A DNA stretch of 48,253 bases from Phycisphaeraceae bacterium (GCA_028284155.1 JANQSF010000112.1:1-48253), one strand, 5' to 3'. Shown: positions 24,720-33,429, counted from the stretch's first letter. A program made the numbers and translations. Notes: a model not told the origin generated them from the letters alone.

Positions 24720-25967
24720 ATGGCCAGCGTTTGGCGACGCAAGGGCCCGGACGGCAAGCCGTCGGGGAATTGGCTGGTTTCGTACTTCGATCACACCGGC
24801 AAACGCCGCGAACGATCGACCGGAACAATGGTGAAGCGCGCTGCGGAACGAATCGCCTCGAAGTGGGAGGCCGACGCACAACTGCGCAAGGAAGGCGTCA
24901 TCGACCACATGCAGGACCGCTACGCCCAGGCCAACCGCGTGCCGATCGCCGAGCACGTCGAGGCGTACATTGCGCACTGCAAGCACGTCGGCGAGGGGGC
25001 GTCGTTGCGGACGAAGCGGAACGACTTGGAACGCTACGTCCAGGACACGGGGATCTCGCGGCTGTCGGACATGAACGCCGAAACCCTGTCCAAGCACATG
25101 TGGCGCATGCGCGAATTCGGCATGAAGCGAAGCCCTGTCAATCGCATCCGCCGTCACGCCGGCCTGGCACCGGCCACAGTGAACAACATCCGACGTCACG
25201 TGATTTCGTTCGCCAACTGGTGTGTGAAGACCGACCGGCTACGCAAGAATCCCCTTAAATCCGTGGGGAAACTCGACCAGCGCAAAGAGAAGCGTCACGA
25301 ACGCCGGCCGTTCACGGACGGCGAACTCGCGCGGCTGATGGCGGTGGCCGAGGTCAACGGCCGCAAGCCGTGGTACATGACGGCGTTACTCGCCGGCCTG
25401 CGAAAGTCCGACCTAGCCCGACTCTGCTGGGGTGACATCGACTTCGACGCCAAGACGATCACGATCACCGAGGGCAAGGCGAAACGCACCGACGTGGTAC
25501 CGCTGCACCCCCAACTCGAGGATGAGCTTCGCCGGCTGCGCGATGAGAAGCTTCCGCACCCGGGCGCGAAGGTTTTCGGGGGCGTCGACACGAGGACCTG
25601 GCGGCGCGACTTCCTGCTTGCCGGCATCGCTCGAGAGGAACAGGTCGTCGACGAGGACGGCCAGCAGGTCATGGTCCAGAAACGCCGCCGGCAATGGCGA
25701 CTGAACAGCCGCGGCGAAGAACGCCTGTTGTGGACGCTTGTCGAGGAGCCGTTGACCAGGATCGTCACAGACGACGAGGAAGGCCGCGTCGTGGACTTTC
25801 ACGCGCTCCGCATGACCGTTGGGGACCTGGCTCGCTCGGGCAGGCGTGCCGCCCCAGCACGCCCAGCGAATCATGCGACACGCCGACTACCGCGTGACGT
25901 TGCAGCACTACACCGTGCTCGGGTTGACCGACACGGCCGCGGCGTTGAGCAAACTTCCCGGCCTTGA
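24720..25967 (+). CDS. Tyrosine recombinase (integrase), frameshifted before the catalytic Tyr
   Basis: The start is taken at the ATG 24720 (GTG at 24714 possible) after an aaaggcagg ribosome binding site. SAM-like core-binding domain at ~75-165 (IAEHVEAYIAHCKHVGEG). The catalytic domain shows the first Arg (LLAGLRKSDLARLCWGDID) and the H-x-x-R box (VDFHALRMT). After that the frame goes wrong: the expected GTWLARAGVPPQHAQRIMRH continues in the +1 frame from ~25819, and this ORF ends in an Arg- and Ala-rich shadow. One extra G in the gggg run at ~25820 explains it. Without His and Tyr of box II this product should be inactive. Confidence 0.85.
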   Translation: MASVWRRKGPDGKPSGNWLVSYFDHTGKRRERSTGTMVKRAAERIASKWEADAQLRKEGVIDHMQDRYAQANRVPIAEHVEAYIAHCKHVGEGASLRTKRNDLERYVQDTGISRLSDMNAETLSKHMWRMREFGMKRSPVNRIRRHAGLAPATVNNIRRHVISFANWCVKTDRLRKNPLKSVGKLDQRKEKRHERRPFTDGELARLMAVAEVNGRKPWYMTALLAGLRKSDLARLCWGDIDFDAKTITITEGKAKRTDVVPLHPQLEDELRRLRDEKLPHPGAKVFGGVDTRTWRRDFLLAGIAREEQVVDEDGQQVMVQKRRRQWRLNSRGEERLLWTLVEEPLTRIVTDDEEGRVVDFHALRMTVGDLARSGRRAAPARPANHATRRLPRDVAALHRARVDRHGRGVEQTSRP

Positions 25968-26280
25968 ACCTGACCAGGAACGCGCGGTTGCAACGGGCAC
26001 TGACGACGCGACGACCGATAAGCCGCGAGACGACCCCCGGCAGAAACCCCGGCACTTACGGCCGTACGATGGTGAAACAAGCCGTGCGACGGGAAGCGAC
26101 ACCGTGCGAATTGAATCGCAGGAACGAACGTCAAGTGCGCAACTATCAAACCGCGCAAGCGACGACTCTCAATGCGATTATCAGCGTCGTGATGCGACCG
26201 ATCGGAGTGAGGTGCGAAAAGCGGGTGATGGGATTCGAACCCACGACATGCAGCTTGGGAAGCTGCCGCTCTGCCACTGA
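25819..26280 (+). pseudogene. C-terminal part of the same integrase in the shifted frame
   Basis: It continues the integrase: GTWLARAGVPPQHAQRIMRHADYRV split at the box-II His, then the catalytic Tyr in TLQHYTVLGLTD, and a ~90-residue tail. The tail reads on through attR into the tRNA gene (GIRTHDMQLGKLPLCH) and stops within it, so the integrase C-terminus is defined by the attachment site. It joins residues ~365 onward of the upstream ORF. Confidence 0.82.
26209..26261. other. attR: direct repeat inside the intact tRNA-Gly
   Basis: Identical to 13729-13781. It covers the 3' part of the tRNA gene through the anticodon loop plus 11 bases beyond the tRNA 3' end. Confidence 0.85.
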
Positions 26281-26291
26281 GCTACACCCGC
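26220..26291 (-). tRNA. tRNA-Gly (anticodon CCC)
   Basis: 72 bases on the minus strand. Acceptor stem GCGGGTG/CACCCGC, D-arm GCTCAGTGGCAGAGC, anticodon arm GCAGC-TTCCCAA-GCTGC with anticodon CCC, T-arm GTGGG-TTCGAAT-CCCAT, discriminator U as usual for bacterial tRNA-Gly. CCA is not encoded. The gene is intact and serves as the element's integration target. Confidence 0.95.
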
Positions 26292-26330
26292 GTGGGTAAA
26301 GATTCTAGGTCGGCTGACTGTCAACCCGCG

Positions 26331-27314
26331 TCAATACATGTAGTCTTTGAACATCGGGGTCGAGAGGTACCGTTCGCCGAAGCTGCACGCGATCGTCACG
26401 ATTGATTTGCCCGCATTTTCGGGCAGCGTGGCCTGGCGGGCGGCGGCGGCGACGTTCGCGCCGGTCGAGATGCCGACGAACAGGCCTTCTTCCTTGGCCA
26501 AGCGTTGCGCCATCGCGAACGCCTCGTCGTTGGTCACCTGTTCCGTCCCGTCAACGTTGGACAGGTCGCAGTTCTTGGGGACAAAGCCGGCACCGATGCC
26601 CTGGATTTTGTGCGGGCCGGGCTGGACGGTCTGACCTTCGCGCGTCTGAGTAATGACCGGCGAATCGACCGGCTCGACGGCGATGCATTTGAATGCGGGC
26701 TTCTTGGGTTTGATCGCTCGGCCGACGCCGGTGATCGTCCCGCCCGTGCCGACGCCGGCGACGAGGATGTCGGCCTTGCCCTCGGTGTCTTCCCAGATTT
26801 CGACGCCCGTCGTCGCTTCGTGTATTGCGGGGTTCGCGGGGTTCTCGAACTGTTGTGGCATCCAACTGTTGTCGGTCGTGCCGACGAGTTCCGCGGCTTT
26901 CTCGATCGCGCCCTTCATGCCCTTGGCCGCGTCGGTCAAGACCAGGTCGGCACCCAAAGCGCGCAACAGCGCACGTCGTTCCAACGACATCGACTCCGGC
27001 ATGGTCAGCGTCAGCCTGTAGCCCTTGGCCGCGCAGACAAACGCCAGCGCGATGCCCGTGTTACCGCTGGTCGGTTCGATGACGTGCGTGTCCGGGTTGA
27101 TCGTGCCGTCCTGCTCAGCCGACTCGATCATCGCTCGGCCGATCCGGTCTTTGACGCTCGCCAGCGGGTTGAAGAATTCGCACTTGAGGTACACGGCCGC
27201 GCCGCCCGCGGGGATCACGCGGTTGAGTTTGACCAGCGGCGTGTTGAAGGTCGTGTCGATGACGCTGTCGTACGTCCGCTTGTGCAGCGTATTGAAGGCG
27301 GTGGCGGTGGACAT
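26331..27314 (-). CDS. cysK: Cysteine synthase (O-acetylserine sulfhydrylase)
   Basis: 327 residues; start chosen at the ATG ending at 27314 (MSTATAFNTLHKRTYDS), although the frame is open further upstream. It makes L-cysteine from O-acetylserine and sulfide with PLP. Seen: PLP lysine in FFNPLASVKDRIGRAMI, substrate loop PTSGNTGIALAF, and the phosphate-binding glycine loop GVGTGGTITGVG. Length and motifs fit CysK rather than cystathionine beta-synthase; no CBS domain is present. It stands next to the tRNA-Gly target on the right flank. Confidence 0.92.
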   Translation of the reverse strand: MSTATAFNTLHKRTYDSVIDTTFNTPLVKLNRVIPAGGAAVYLKCEFFNPLASVKDRIGRAMIESAEQDGTINPDTHVIEPTSGNTGIALAFVCAAKGYRLTLTMPESMSLERRALLRALGADLVLTDAAKGMKGAIEKAAELVGTTDNSWMPQQFENPANPAIHEATTGVEIWEDTEGKADILVAGVGTGGTITGVGRAIKPKKPAFKCIAVEPVDSPVITQTREGQTVQPGPHKIQGIGAGFVPKNCDLSNVDGTEQVTNDEAFAMAQRLAKEEGLFVGISTGANVAAAARQATLPENAGKSIVTIACSFGERYLSTPMFKDYMY

Positions 27315-27371
27315 GTCGTTCGCTCCGGATGGGAGGTTGGCTTGCGGGAATTCGGGGAACCAATGTATCGC

Positions 27372-27401
27372 GAAGCCCACGGATTGCAATCCGTGGGCTT
27401 C
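27372..27401. repeat. 30-bp perfect palindrome between two minus-strand genes
   Basis: Arms gaagcccacggattg and caatccgtgggcttc meet without a loop. It touches the stop codon of the PH-domain gene and lies upstream of cysK; it is REP-like or a terminator. Confidence 0.75.
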
Positions 27402-27913
27402 TAATCCCCGTCGTCGAAGTCGATCTCTTCGTCGGTGACCTGCGCGATCTGTTCCTGGACCTGCTTGCGGAATTCGAACGGTCTGCTGATGTTTGTGAAA
27501 TTCTCCTGCGTGCCGCCCGACCCGGTGATGGACAGACTCCCCGAGCGGATGATTCGACCGATCACCGATTGATCGACGCCGATGTTCTCGACTTTGTTCA
27601 GGAACATCTCGACCGTCCGTCGGCGGATCAGTCCGACCTTGATCAGCACGCGGCGGTTGGTGACGCCGAACTCCGACGTCCGGAAGTCGGCGTAGACCCA
27701 CAGCCACCAGAGCAGGCCAATCAGGATGCCCGCCATGCCCGCATAGGTGAAAATGGAATTGAGCAAGCTGTCCTCGTCGTCGCTTGGCTGAATGAACATG
27801 ACCACCAGTGCGACGACGGCCAGGAGAATCGGTTTGAGAAAAATGATCCGGTGCAGATGGCCGCGGTGTTTGACTTCCTCGTCCTTGATCAGGTGTTCAT
27901 CGATGTAGCCCAT
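27401..27913 (-). CDS. Bacterial PH-domain (bPH2/YdbS-like) membrane protein
   Basis: 170 residues from the ATG ending at 27913. Two adjacent membrane helices (FLKPILLAVVALVVMFI and YAGMAGILIGLLWWLWVY) are followed by a bPH2 domain: FRTSEFGVTNRRVLIKVGLI, then FLNKVENIGVDQSVIGRII and SGSLSITGSGG. Such proteins are usually membrane-anchored and of unknown role. The acidic tail ends EEIDFDDGD. A 139-base divergent gap separates it from the aminotransferase gene. Confidence 0.85.
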   Translation of the reverse strand: MGYIDEHLIKDEEVKHRGHLHRIIFLKPILLAVVALVVMFIQPSDDEDSLLNSIFTYAGMAGILIGLLWWLWVYADFRTSEFGVTNRRVLIKVGLIRRRTVEMFLNKVENIGVDQSVIGRIIRSGSLSITGSGGTQENFTNISRPFEFRKQVQEQIAQVTDEEIDFDDGD

Positions 27914-28052
27914 GATTCGCTCCGTGCGTGTGTCGTCGGCGGGGGGTAAGTCGTCCCGGGGGTGGCCGACATCGTAATCGTAATCGCGTCGGTTATCGAC
28001 TAGGGTAAAGTTACGGCCGCGCAGATCGGCCGACCACGCCCGGAGCGTAACC

Positions 28053-29201
28053 ATGCCGATGCTGCAAAGCCCGCCGGGGGCGCAGGCCGTCATCGACGGG
28101 CGGCGGTACGACTACTTCGCCGGCTGCGGGTACCTCGGCCTGCAGGGGCACCCGCGCGTGGTCGAGGCGATCCGAGACGCGGCGTTGACGTTCGGCGTCA
28201 GCGCCGCCACGTCGCGCGGCGGTGTGGGCGACTGCCCGGCCGTACTGGATGTCGAACGCTGCGCGGCAAGATTTCTGCGGTGCGAGTCGGCGTTCTACTT
28301 TGCCAGCGGCTACTCTGCCGCGTCGGTGGCCGTTCAGGGTCTCGGGCTGACGGAGGGTCCGGTCGACCGGCCCGTGTTGGTCGACGAGCACGCGCACTAC
28401 AGCGTGTTCGACGCCGCGCGACTCGTCAGCCACGACGTCAAGACTTTTCGACACGGTGACGCAGGCGACCTGCGGATTCAGGTGCGTCGCGAATGCGACG
28501 CGCGACCGTTTGGCGAGTTGCCGCCGATCGTGTTGACCGACGGCCTGTTCGCCGCGCTCGGGTCGATCGCGCCGGTCGAGGCGTACATCGATGTGCTTTC
28601 GGCCTATGACGGCGCGACGCTGCTGGTGGACGATGCGCACGGCCTGGCCACGCTCGGGGCATTCGGGCACGGCACGTACGAGCACGGCGGCATCGACACG
28701 ACGCAGGTCAATTCCGGTGACACGGCGGGCGTGCGGTGCGTGCGCGTCGGCACGGCGAGCAAGGCCATTGGCGGCTACGGCGGACTGATCGCCGGGTCGT
28801 CAGCCTTTATCGAACGCGTATCCAATGCGCCGCAGTTCCGTGGCATGACACCGCCGCCCGCGCCGGTCGCCGCGGCGACGGCCGAGGCATTCGCGGTGAT
28901 CGGCGACGACCCTGCGTTGATCACCCATTTGCAAGACAACGCGCGCCACCTGCGCGCGGGGCTGCGCGGCATCGGTCTCGACGTGGAAGACTCGCCGTCG
29001 CCGGTGGTGTGTTTGGCACTGCCGACAGCGAAGGCCACGCGCGACGTGCATCGGGCGTTGGCCGACCGCGGGTACATGATCGGCTACATGTCGAGCTATT
29101 CCGGCTTGGGCGACGTCGGCGCACTGCGTATCGCCGTGTTCGCAACGCACGAACGCGACAAGATCGACGCGCTGGTTGAATGTTTGGGCGCGTTGTTGTG
29201 A
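28053..29201 (+). CDS. AOS-family PLP aminotransferase-like enzyme (BioF/SPT/KBL group)
   Basis: 382 residues. Alpha-oxoamine synthases condense an amino acid with an acyl-CoA. Motifs: YDYFAGCGYLGLQGHPRV, SRGGVGDCPAVLDVE, LLVDDAHGLATLG with the PLP-binding Asp, and the Schiff-base Lys in GTASKAIGGYGG. The short length matches 8-amino-7-oxononanoate synthase, but serine palmitoyltransferase-like enzymes cannot be excluded. No biotin or sphingolipid neighbour helps to decide. Confidence 0.8.
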   Translation: MPMLQSPPGAQAVIDGRRYDYFAGCGYLGLQGHPRVVEAIRDAALTFGVSAATSRGGVGDCPAVLDVERCAARFLRCESAFYFASGYSAASVAVQGLGLTEGPVDRPVLVDEHAHYSVFDAARLVSHDVKTFRHGDAGDLRIQVRRECDARPFGELPPIVLTDGLFAALGSIAPVEAYIDVLSAYDGATLLVDDAHGLATLGAFGHGTYEHGGIDTTQVNSGDTAGVRCVRVGTASKAIGGYGGLIAGSSAFIERVSNAPQFRGMTPPPAPVAAATAEAFAVIGDDPALITHLQDNARHLRAGLRGIGLDVEDSPSPVVCLALPTAKATRDVHRALADRGYMIGYMSSYSGLGDVGALRIAVFATHERDKIDALVECLGALL

Positions 29202-29203
29202 AC

Positions 29204-29285
29204 GGGAGGGCGAGGCTCCGTCCGAGCCCTGGGGCGAATTGGGTCCACAGACTCCACCACGGCTCGGACGGAGCCTCGCCCTCCC
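29204..29285. repeat. Inverted repeat, perfect 25-bp arms, 32-base loop
   Basis: Arms 29204-29228 and 29261-29285 (left arm starts gggagggcgaggctccgtcc). It lies two bases after the aminotransferase stop codon and may serve as a terminator; the motif type is dispersed in planctomycete genomes. Confidence 0.8.
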
Positions 29286-29306
29286 GGCAACTGACCCGAT
29301 GCAAAC

Positions 29307-29744
29307 TCACTTCGCCAGCTTCGCCACAATCCGCCACAGGTCGTGCGGCGACAGGCTCAGTCCGCGGTCGGCGTTGAACGTCGTGACGATGTGGTTGAAC
29401 GCGTCAGCGTAGACAAGCTGGTCACGTTTGCTGATCTGGCCGATCTCGGCTTCGACGAGCGCGACCAGTCGCGACTCGTCCTCGGCGTCGATGCGTGGCG
29501 GCTTCGACGCCGCGCGACCGAGTCGCGGCAATCGACCCGCCTTGCGCAGGTTGTGCAGCCGGTGAAACAACGCCGCACGCGACGTGCCCGCCAGCGGCTC
29601 GTCCGGGTTGCCGTCGCCGACGACGGCCGAATAGATCGCCTCGAACTCGTCGGTGTAGGGCAGGTCGTCGAGCGTTCGGCCCTGCTTCACATACACGCTG
29701 ATCAGCAGGTCGTCGTTCGAGGTTTCGAAAAGCGTGTCGGACAT
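29307..29744 (-). CDS. Hypothetical protein
   Basis: 145 residues, acidic N-terminus. Helical segments (LLISVYVKQGRTLDDLPY, AALFHRLHNLRKAGRLPRLG, DAFNHIVTTFNADRGL) end in SPHDLWRIVAKLAK. The first half, with its RTLDDLPYTDEFEAIY pattern, may be a small HTH-like unit. No named family recognised. It is flanked on both sides by long inverted repeats, so it is probably transcribed alone. Confidence 0.7.
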   Translation of the reverse strand: MSDTLFETSNDDLLISVYVKQGRTLDDLPYTDEFEAIYSAVVGDGNPDEPLAGTSRAALFHRLHNLRKAGRLPRLGRAASKPPRIDAEDESRLVALVEAEIGQISKRDQLVYADAFNHIVTTFNADRGLSLSPHDLWRIVAKLAK

Positions 29745-29782
29745 GCCGTCAACTTACGGCCCGCCCGACGCGTCGGCAAGTC

Positions 29783-29856
29783 GTAGGGTGCGCTTCAGCG
29801 CACCAAAAGATCAGCACGGTCTATGCGTGGCCATGGTGCGCTGAAGCGCACCCTAC
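29783..29856. repeat. Inverted repeat, perfect 23-bp arms, 28-base loop
   Basis: Arms 29783-29805 and 29834-29856 (left arm starts gtagggtgcgcttcagcgca). It lies between two minus-strand genes, upstream of 29744 and downstream of the phosphorylase stop. Confidence 0.8.
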
Positions 29857-29887
29857 GTTTGATTTCGCACGACTTGGTAGACGGGGC

Positions 29888-32512
29888 TTACCCCGTCGCC
29901 GCGACGGCCTCGCGCTTGACTTTCTTGGATTTCGGCTTGGCGGAGCTTTCCCAGAGGATCAGGCCGGGCTCGACCACGCCCTCGAGCATGTCGCCGCCGG
30001 GCACGATGCGCACGGCCAGACCATGCTTGCCGCTGGTATGCGTCGGGATCGCGCCGGTGAATCGGTGCCGCCCGTCGCCCAAGTCGGCGTCGTGTGTCAA
30101 GTCGGTTGCTCGGCCGTCGGTGATCCGCCCGTCGTTGTCCAGCGGGCCGGTGTAGACCTGCACGCGCAGCTCGTCTGGGTTCAGGCCGTTCATCGCGGCG
30201 ACGACGGTCACGGGCAGCGTTTCATGAACGTTCAACGGTTGGCTGCTGCCGGTCGAGACGTGCTCGATCGCCAGGTTGCCCCACGCGCCGCGGAGGCGGT
30301 CGACCTGGTGGGCCAACTCGACGGCCGGCTGCAGGTCGTTGGCACCGAGCTTGCGAGCGCGTTGCGCTGCGGGGACGTAAAGCTGCTCGGCGTAGTCGCG
30401 CACCATGCGGTTCGTGTTGAACGCCGGCGCGAGTTTCGCAATGCACTTCTTCATCCGCGTGACCCAACCGCGCGGGATGTTGTGCTCGTCGCGGTCGTAG
30501 AACAGCGGCACGATCTGATCCTCGAACAGGTCGTACAACGCCTGGCTTTCGATCTCGTCCTGCTGGTCATAGTTCGCGTAGTGCTCGCCGCGACCGATCG
30601 CCCAGCCCAGGTCGTTTTCGAATGCCTCGTCCCACCAGCCGTCGAGGATCGAGCAGTTGAGCACGCCGTTGATCGCGGCCTTCATCCCGCTGGTGCCCGA
30701 CGCCTCCATGCCGCGTCGCGGCGTGTTCAGCCAAACGTCGCAGCCCTGCACGAGGTAACGCGCGACGTGGATGTCGTAGTTTTCGAGGAAGACCAGCTTG
30801 TGACCGGCCTTGCTCTCGCGCGCGAAGTGCGTGATCTGACGGATCAGGTCTTTGCCGCCGCCGTCAGCCGGGTGGGCCTTGCCGGCGATGAGGAACTGGA
30901 TCGGCCGATCTGCGTCGTTGAGCAGTCGCAGGAAACGGTCGGCGTCGCGCAGGATCAGGTTGCCGCGCTTGTACGTCGCGAAACGTCGCGCGAAGCCGAC
31001 GGTCAACGCCGTCGGGCTCAGGTCGTCGGCGATCTCGCGCGCCTCGTCGGCGCTGCGACCTCGCGCTTCCAGTTGATCGACCAGCCGACGCCGCGCCCAG
31101 ACGATCAGCCGTTGGCGGCGCAGCTCGTGAACCCGCCAAAGCTCTTCGTCCGGCAACTCCATCACTGTCTGCCAGGGCGATTGGTCGGCCGGGTCGCGGT
31201 ACCAGCGGTCGCCGATGTATCGGTTGAGCAGGTAGGTCAGGTCGGCCGACAGCCAACTGCGTGCGTGGACGCCGTTGGTCACGTGCGTGATCGGCACCTC
31301 CGTCTCGGGCACGCCCTGCCAGATGTTCTTCCACATGCCCCGGCTGACGTTCCCGTGTAAACGACTCACGCCGTTGGCCCAGTCGCTCGTGCGGATGGCC
31401 AGCACGGCCATCGAGAAGAACTCATCCTTGTTGTAGACGTTCTCGCGGCCCAGCGCAAGCAGGCCTTCCATGTCCAGCCGCAACGTCGGGTGGTAGTGGT
31501 TGAAATACCGTTCGATCATGTCGGTCGGGAAGCGGTCGATGCCGGCCGGCACGGGCGTGTGCGTCGTGAACACGTTGCCCGCGGCCGCGTACTGACGCGC
31601 TTCGTCAAACGACAGGTTGCGCTGCTCGATCAGTCGGCGGATGCGCTCCAGCGCCAGGAACGCCGAGTGCCCTTCATTCATATGGAACACGTCGGGCTCG
31701 ATGCCCATCGCTTCGAGCGCCCGCACGCCGCCGACGCCGAGCACCAGCTCCTGCTTGATGCGCGTCTCCATATCGCCGCCGTAAAGCTGGCCGGTGATCG
31801 CGCGGTCGGCCTCGTCGTTCTCTGGCAGGTTCGTGTCCAACAGGTACAGGTCGATCCGCCCGACCTTCACCTTCCACACCGCAATGGCCAACTCTCGGCC
31901 CGGCAGCGTGACGCTCACCTTGACCTGCTCACCGTCTTCACCCACGACCGGGTCGACCGGCAGGTTTTCGAAATCGAGGTCGGGGTAGTACTCCTGCTGC
32001 CAGCCGTCGGCGTTGAGATACTGCTGGAAGTAGCCGTGTCGATACAGCAGCCCGACACCGACCAGCGGCAGCCCAAGCGCCGCCGCGCTCTTGAGGTGGT
32101 CGCCCGCGAGGATGCCCAGACCGCCGGAATAGACCTGCAAGCACTCGGTCAGGCCGAACTCCGCGCAGAAGTACGCGATGGTGAAGTCTTCATCCGGGTG
32201 GTTGCGTTGCAGGAAGCCGGCCCGGGTTTCGTGGCGTTCCAGGTTCTCGAGCACGCGGTGCATCGAGCTGAGATACCCGTCGTCACGTGCCGCGCTGTCG
32301 AGCACTTCCTGCGGGCAGTTGCCCAACATCCAGACAGGGTTGTGCTTGCTGACCTGCCACAGCCTGCGGTCAAGCCGATAAAACAACTCGACCGCCTCGG
32401 GGTGCCAGGTCCACCAGAGGTTATTGGCGATGCGCAGCAGCGGTTTGAGCGGCTCGGGCAACGAAGGAACGACTTTGAACGAGCGGATGCGTGCGTCTTC
32501 GGGGCTGAGCAT
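29888..32512 (-). CDS. glgP: Alpha-glucan (glycogen/maltodextrin) phosphorylase
   Basis: 874 residues from the ATG ending at 32512, chosen because agggaa lies 9 bases upstream; the frame also allows a start at 32551. It splits alpha-1,4-glucans with phosphate to give glucose-1-phosphate. Visible: YFCAEFGLTECLQVYSGGLG and GDHLKSAAALGLPLVGVGL (N-terminal domain of the short alpha-glucan phosphorylase branch), FTTHTPVPAGIDRFP, TPRRGMEASGTSGMKAAING with the PLP lysine, and NGVLNCSILDGWWDEAF. A DUF3417-type N-terminus (LKPLLRIANNLWWTWHPEAV) supports this branch. The last ~150 residues form a beta-rich extension. Confidence 0.92.
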   Translation of the reverse strand: MLSPEDARIRSFKVVPSLPEPLKPLLRIANNLWWTWHPEAVELFYRLDRRLWQVSKHNPVWMLGNCPQEVLDSAARDDGYLSSMHRVLENLERHETRAGFLQRNHPDEDFTIAYFCAEFGLTECLQVYSGGLGILAGDHLKSAAALGLPLVGVGLLYRHGYFQQYLNADGWQQEYYPDLDFENLPVDPVVGEDGEQVKVSVTLPGRELAIAVWKVKVGRIDLYLLDTNLPENDEADRAITGQLYGGDMETRIKQELVLGVGGVRALEAMGIEPDVFHMNEGHSAFLALERIRRLIEQRNLSFDEARQYAAAGNVFTTHTPVPAGIDRFPTDMIERYFNHYHPTLRLDMEGLLALGRENVYNKDEFFSMAVLAIRTSDWANGVSRLHGNVSRGMWKNIWQGVPETEVPITHVTNGVHARSWLSADLTYLLNRYIGDRWYRDPADQSPWQTVMELPDEELWRVHELRRQRLIVWARRRLVDQLEARGRSADEAREIADDLSPTALTVGFARRFATYKRGNLILRDADRFLRLLNDADRPIQFLIAGKAHPADGGGKDLIRQITHFARESKAGHKLVFLENYDIHVARYLVQGCDVWLNTPRRGMEASGTSGMKAAINGVLNCSILDGWWDEAFENDLGWAIGRGEHYANYDQQDEIESQALYDLFEDQIVPLFYDRDEHNIPRGWVTRMKKCIAKLAPAFNTNRMVRDYAEQLYVPAAQRARKLGANDLQPAVELAHQVDRLRGAWGNLAIEHVSTGSSQPLNVHETLPVTVVAAMNGLNPDELRVQVYTGPLDNDGRITDGRATDLTHDADLGDGRHRFTGAIPTHTSGKHGLAVRIVPGGDMLEGVVEPGLILWESSAKPKSKKVKREAVAATG

Positions 32513-32764
32513 TGAGAATTCCCTGATCAAAAGTTGGCCCCGGCTAGGCATTCCGAGGGCCGGGGGTGTCCTATCTGTCGGTTAGGACGATATCAGGCTT
32601 GACCGCCCCGGGCGAGGGCGGCGGGCCTGACGGGCGTTAGAAGCGTGCAATTGGCGTGCCGGGGGTATACTCGGCGTCGGTACGTTGAATATCCGCAAGC
32701 CGCGGGGGGCCGGGGCTGGCCAGTACGCAGACGTTGCAATGTGGCTGCTTGACGGGGACACCAA

Positions 32765-33262
32765 GTGAGCGACGAAGTCAACAATTTGCCAAGTGATTCG
32801 GATGAGGAATACGGCGTAATCGTTTTCACTGATGACGACGATTCTGAAGACGAACAAGTTGAATCACTCAAGGACGAAGAGGAGGAAGAAGAAGATCACT
32901 GGGCGTACTTTGAGAATACATGGGCGTTCTCGAAGTCGTTAGGTTTGGCGGGCGTCGCCCTCGGTGCGGCGTTCGCCGTTACCGCACTCTTCGTAAGTGA
33001 CGGGCCTATCCGGCTCGGCCGACTGATTGCTTTCCCGGCTGCGGCTGGGGTGGGAATCGGGGCACTAAGCACAGGCCTTCACCTGCTTTTCGCGCCGCGT
33101 AAGATTTGGGATACGCCGACGGGGCGGGGTTACATGGCATTGGTCGGGACAAAGAATCTGCTGCTTGCGCGAGCAGTCATCGCATTGTTCGTTTTGTTTG
33201 GCTTTGGAATCATTGCGGTATTGGTCATGGGCTTTCTGGACATGCTGAATCTGATCGAATAG
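32765..33262 (+). CDS. Hypothetical membrane protein with acidic N-terminus
   Basis: 165 residues from a GTG. The first ~50 residues are strongly acidic (FTDDDDSEDEQVESLKDEEE). Three membrane helices follow: SLGLAGVALGAAFAVTALFV, LIAFPAAAGVGIGALSTGL and AVIALFVLFGFGIIAVLVMG. No family recognised. It is divergent from the phosphorylase gene; the 250 bases between them hold no further feature I can name. Confidence 0.7.
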   Translation: MSDEVNNLPSDSDEEYGVIVFTDDDDSEDEQVESLKDEEEEEEDHWAYFENTWAFSKSLGLAGVALGAAFAVTALFVSDGPIRLGRLIAFPAAAGVGIGALSTGLHLLFAPRKIWDTPTGRGYMALVGTKNLLLARAVIALFVLFGFGIIAVLVMGFLDMLNLIE

Positions 33263-33295
33263 ACGCCGGGTGATCTACAACTTCGCCGCCGGCGG

Positions 33296-33385
33296 GTGCC
33301 ACACTTTGGCTTTGCAAAGTGTGTCTAAGGTCAAACCATGCACGCAACTCCGTCTCGCACACTTTGCCGAGCCAAAGTGTGGCAC
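33296..33385. repeat. Inverted repeat, 28-bp arms (26 matching), 34-base loop
   Basis: Arms 33296-33323 and 33358-33385 (left arm starts gtgccacactttggct). Each arm is also internally dyadic (cacactttg/caaagtgtg). It lies between two convergent genes. Confidence 0.78.
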
Positions 33386-33429
33386 GCCAAACCCGAATAC
33401 ACAAGGTAGACACACCACTTGCGGCTGAG

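Larger units (their letters stand above)
13729..26261. mobile_element. Integrated 12.48-kb element in tRNA-Gly(CCC), satellite- or IME-like
   Basis: Bounded by the 53-bp direct repeats attL and attR, 12,480 bp apart. It carries a tyrosine integrase next to the intact tRNA, two excisionase-type HTH genes, a replication initiator with iterons, and a cargo block at its centre. Codon use and visibly lower GC at 15.0-22.8 kb differ from the flanks. No capsid, portal, terminase, relaxase or T4SS gene is seen, so it is closer to a phage satellite, a P4-like element or a defence island than to a complete prophage or ICE. The frameshifted integrase suggests it can no longer move by itself. Confidence 0.82.

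Noticed and set aside
26331..27707. Long N-terminal extension of cysteine synthase
   Set aside because: The upstream ~130 residues read the PH-domain gene and palindrome backwards in frame; CysK proteins start near MSTATAF.
29204..29856. Inverted-repeat pairs around the 29307 gene as ends of a transposon
   Set aside because: The two pairs differ in sequence, each pair is complete on its own side, and the gene between is not a transposase.
30023..31360. 445-codon + strand frame opposite the phosphorylase
   Set aside because: Shadow of glgP; no motif of its own.
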